Shown in pieces: positions 62,201-64,000 of a stretch of DNA of 64,000 nucleotides (the first letter of the stretch is position 1; the number at the start of each line of letters is the position of its first letter). The notes beneath the pieces are model-generated. The model saw nothing but the letters and a program-made list of their open reading frames with translations, had not been told where the DNA came from and did no database searches. The stretch is from contig JASANG010000725.1 of the NCBI GenBank assembly GCA_030248215.1, positions 1-64,000 on the forward strand. The letters are read 5' to 3'. This DNA comes from Enoplolaimus lenunculus. Lineage: Eukaryota; Nematoda; Enoplea; Enoplida; Thoracostomopsidae. The translations under genes and the position numbers were made by a program.

Positions 62201-63940
62201 CTTACTGGATTAGTAGCGAGTGATTCGAAAACCATGGAAGCAATTAATCGAAATTTAGTGTAGTTAGACACAGTCGTGAAAGATTTAGCTACGCGTCTAG
62301 ACGAACGCCTAAGAGATTTAACGGATGATTTTGATCAAATTTCGCAACGTGTCCGTTTAGGGGCTGACACCGACTTGGCCGTGTCATTTTACAGGGGAGA
62401 TTTAGCTGGTTCTGACTTTAAGACTTGGATTGAGAATTTTAATACGTATTGCAACGCTAGATTAATAGATGACGAGATGAAGTTAAAGGTCCTTATAGCA
62501 TATGTAAAGGACCGCGCTAGAGACGCACATGAGTGAGTGCCTGAGCAGTCTAGGCACAGGTTTACGGACTTAGTCACCGCTTTAAAAAAATGGCGCATGC
62601 TCACGCCTTGTCCCATGTAGAACATGAATCTAGCCATTCACCTGTTGAAGACCCTGACGATATTAAGTTTGCCTATATGATTAATGCTTCAGGCACAGAT
62701 GATACTCAAGGGAACCTAGGTTCTCGCGAATTTGCACAGCGGCAGGAACAGGATCCAGATCTAAAGACACTCAAAACATATATCGAATTTGGTAAGAAAC
62801 CGGATGGTGATAAATTCGCTGTTCGTTTTGCGCTCATAGAGCCACGTTATATAGTACGAGACCATATACTGTACCATAATTACCCGGCACCGAAGTATCG
62901 TACCGGTGTAATATGGTAACAGCTACTAGTACCCTTTAGTATGCGTAAAGAAATTATGTCGGCTCACCACGATGACGTGGTGGGTGAACAGCATTAGGGA
63001 TCTGCTAAGACATATCAGAAACTATTGCCTAAGTAATATTGGGACGGAATGTACAATGATGTTGTGCCCTGGTGTAATGCAGTACACGTAAGACTGGGGG
63101 ACTTAAACACAAGGCACCCTTGCAAACGATCCGTACTGTTCAGCCTAATTATTACTATAATATCGATGTTTTAGAACCATTGCCGCAGACGTATAATGGT
63201 AATAAATATGTTGTAATATTTATTCATCGTTTTGCTAAGTACGAAGAGGCAATTTGTACTCCACATCAAAAAGCCACGACTATTGCGAAACTATTCATGA
63301 CCGAGGTTGCATGTAGACATTCGGCACCTTCTGAATTAGTTAGCAATAATGCCTCAAATTTTCGAAGTGAACTTGCGGATCAAATTTGTAAATTAACTGG
63401 AACTAGAAAAGTACTTAGTACTTCTTATCGTCCACAAACTAATGGAGTGGTTGAGCGTATAAATAGGACTTTCGTGAACATGGCTTCGCAGTATGTCGAT
63501 GTATCGCAAAGAACTTGGGATGAGTTTGTGCGTTTTGCCATCTTGTATATCGTGTAAGGGTAAGACTCGGAAGTTTGGATATGAATGGCATTTGTTGTAT
63601 TACAATATCGAACTTAAATATCCCGATGTAGTTATTAAATCCATTTCAAACCCACGGAAAGGGTCTAAACGTGTTCATGTTGAACGCTTAAAACCTTTCG
63701 CAGGCCCTTATGTCCCAAAGTTACGCGGAACTCAGGAAACAAACGAAGCAGTAGTTGAAAATCTGGAGCTCGGTTTGGATAGTGCAATAAAGCCCCATAC
63801 ATTATCGGCTGATGAAGTCGAGATGGCTGTCGAGGCTGTTGCAAACCCAGACGCAACCCAAACCTCAGAGATAAACAATAATCAGAGCTCACCAAGGTAT
63901 CAGTTAATGTCTCAAAGTTCAAGTAGGCTGCCCGTTGCGT
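62200..63940 (+). mobile_element. Ty3/gypsy-type retroelement fossil, broken
   Basis: Parts seen in order: a gag-like segment (about 62,230-62,540), a segment like the linker before integrase (62,590-62,920), an integrase core-like segment (63,120-63,560) with the phrase SYRPQTNGVVERINRTF, and an integrase C-terminal-like tail around 63,650-63,720. The order and the integrase phrase fit Ty3/gypsy. I do not see reverse transcriptase or RNase H. The element is broken, with several breaks, and looks old. Terminal repeats were not identified, and the right end may pass the window edge. Confidence 0.75.
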
Positions 63941-64000
63941 CGATAACCAGGATTATATTTATTTATGCTGTTGAATATGTTATATTTATGTGTGTTATTT

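Overview
The window is AT-rich DNA from an animal, probably an invertebrate; I cannot name the species. The evidence is a host ISWI chromatin-remodeller gene cut into about 22 short exons, short GT-AG introns, and a dense load of MITEs, foldbacks and minisatellites. No bacterial features are present.

Positions 1-33,660 are dominated by one multi-gene DNA transposon and an inverted partial copy of it. The left arm (1-9,840, minus orientation) and right arm (11,345-21,270, plus) form a palindrome with coordinates summing to about 21,276, around a 1.5-kb spacer with its own tandem repeat. The arms carry the same genes with the same exon structure, and parts are identical at protein level. The right-hand copy runs on and shows three genes in one direction. 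Gene A (10,132-17,764, 9 exons, about 613 aa by my splice model) ends in a SET domain very like SET8/KMT5A, the H4K20 methyltransferase. Gene B (18,822-26,724, 16 exons, about 970 codons) has unknown N-terminal regions, several small cassette-like exons and a C-terminal Ulp1/C48-type cysteine protease. Gene C (27,537-33,642) is a DDE-type transposase with zinc-binding clusters and a basic tail. I see no capsid, envelope or DNA polymerase. The exon models were built by eye from splice signals; every junction I give for gene A, and every junction for gene B, keeps frame. Genes A and B each start behind the same TATATAAG box. The left copy lacks gene A's promoter and first exon, and its gene B part is damaged.

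Positions 33,660-37,480 are intergenic, with a diverged 0.6-kb duplication and a mariner-type MITE. Positions 37,480-53,001 hold the ISWI gene on the minus strand: acidic N-terminus, SNF2 ATPase, HAND-SANT-SLIDE and basic tail. Its introns contain hAT-like MITEs, a G-rich TIR family in long and deleted forms, a foldback and a 36-bp minisatellite. One exon has a 1-base frame discrepancy and the first exon has a 41-bp tandem duplication.

Positions 53,340-60,220 are mostly repeats: a 181-bp satellite of about ten units, an 80-bp and a roughly 45-bp minisatellite, and MITEs inserted in them whose interiors contain degenerate TTAGGC runs. Positions 62,200-63,940 hold a broken Ty3/gypsy-type fossil with gag-like and integrase-like parts.

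The most interesting item is the transposon: a KMT5A-like methyltransferase and a SUMO-type protease carried with a transposase suggest an element that may edit chromatin or SUMO marks around its own copies. That function is inference.
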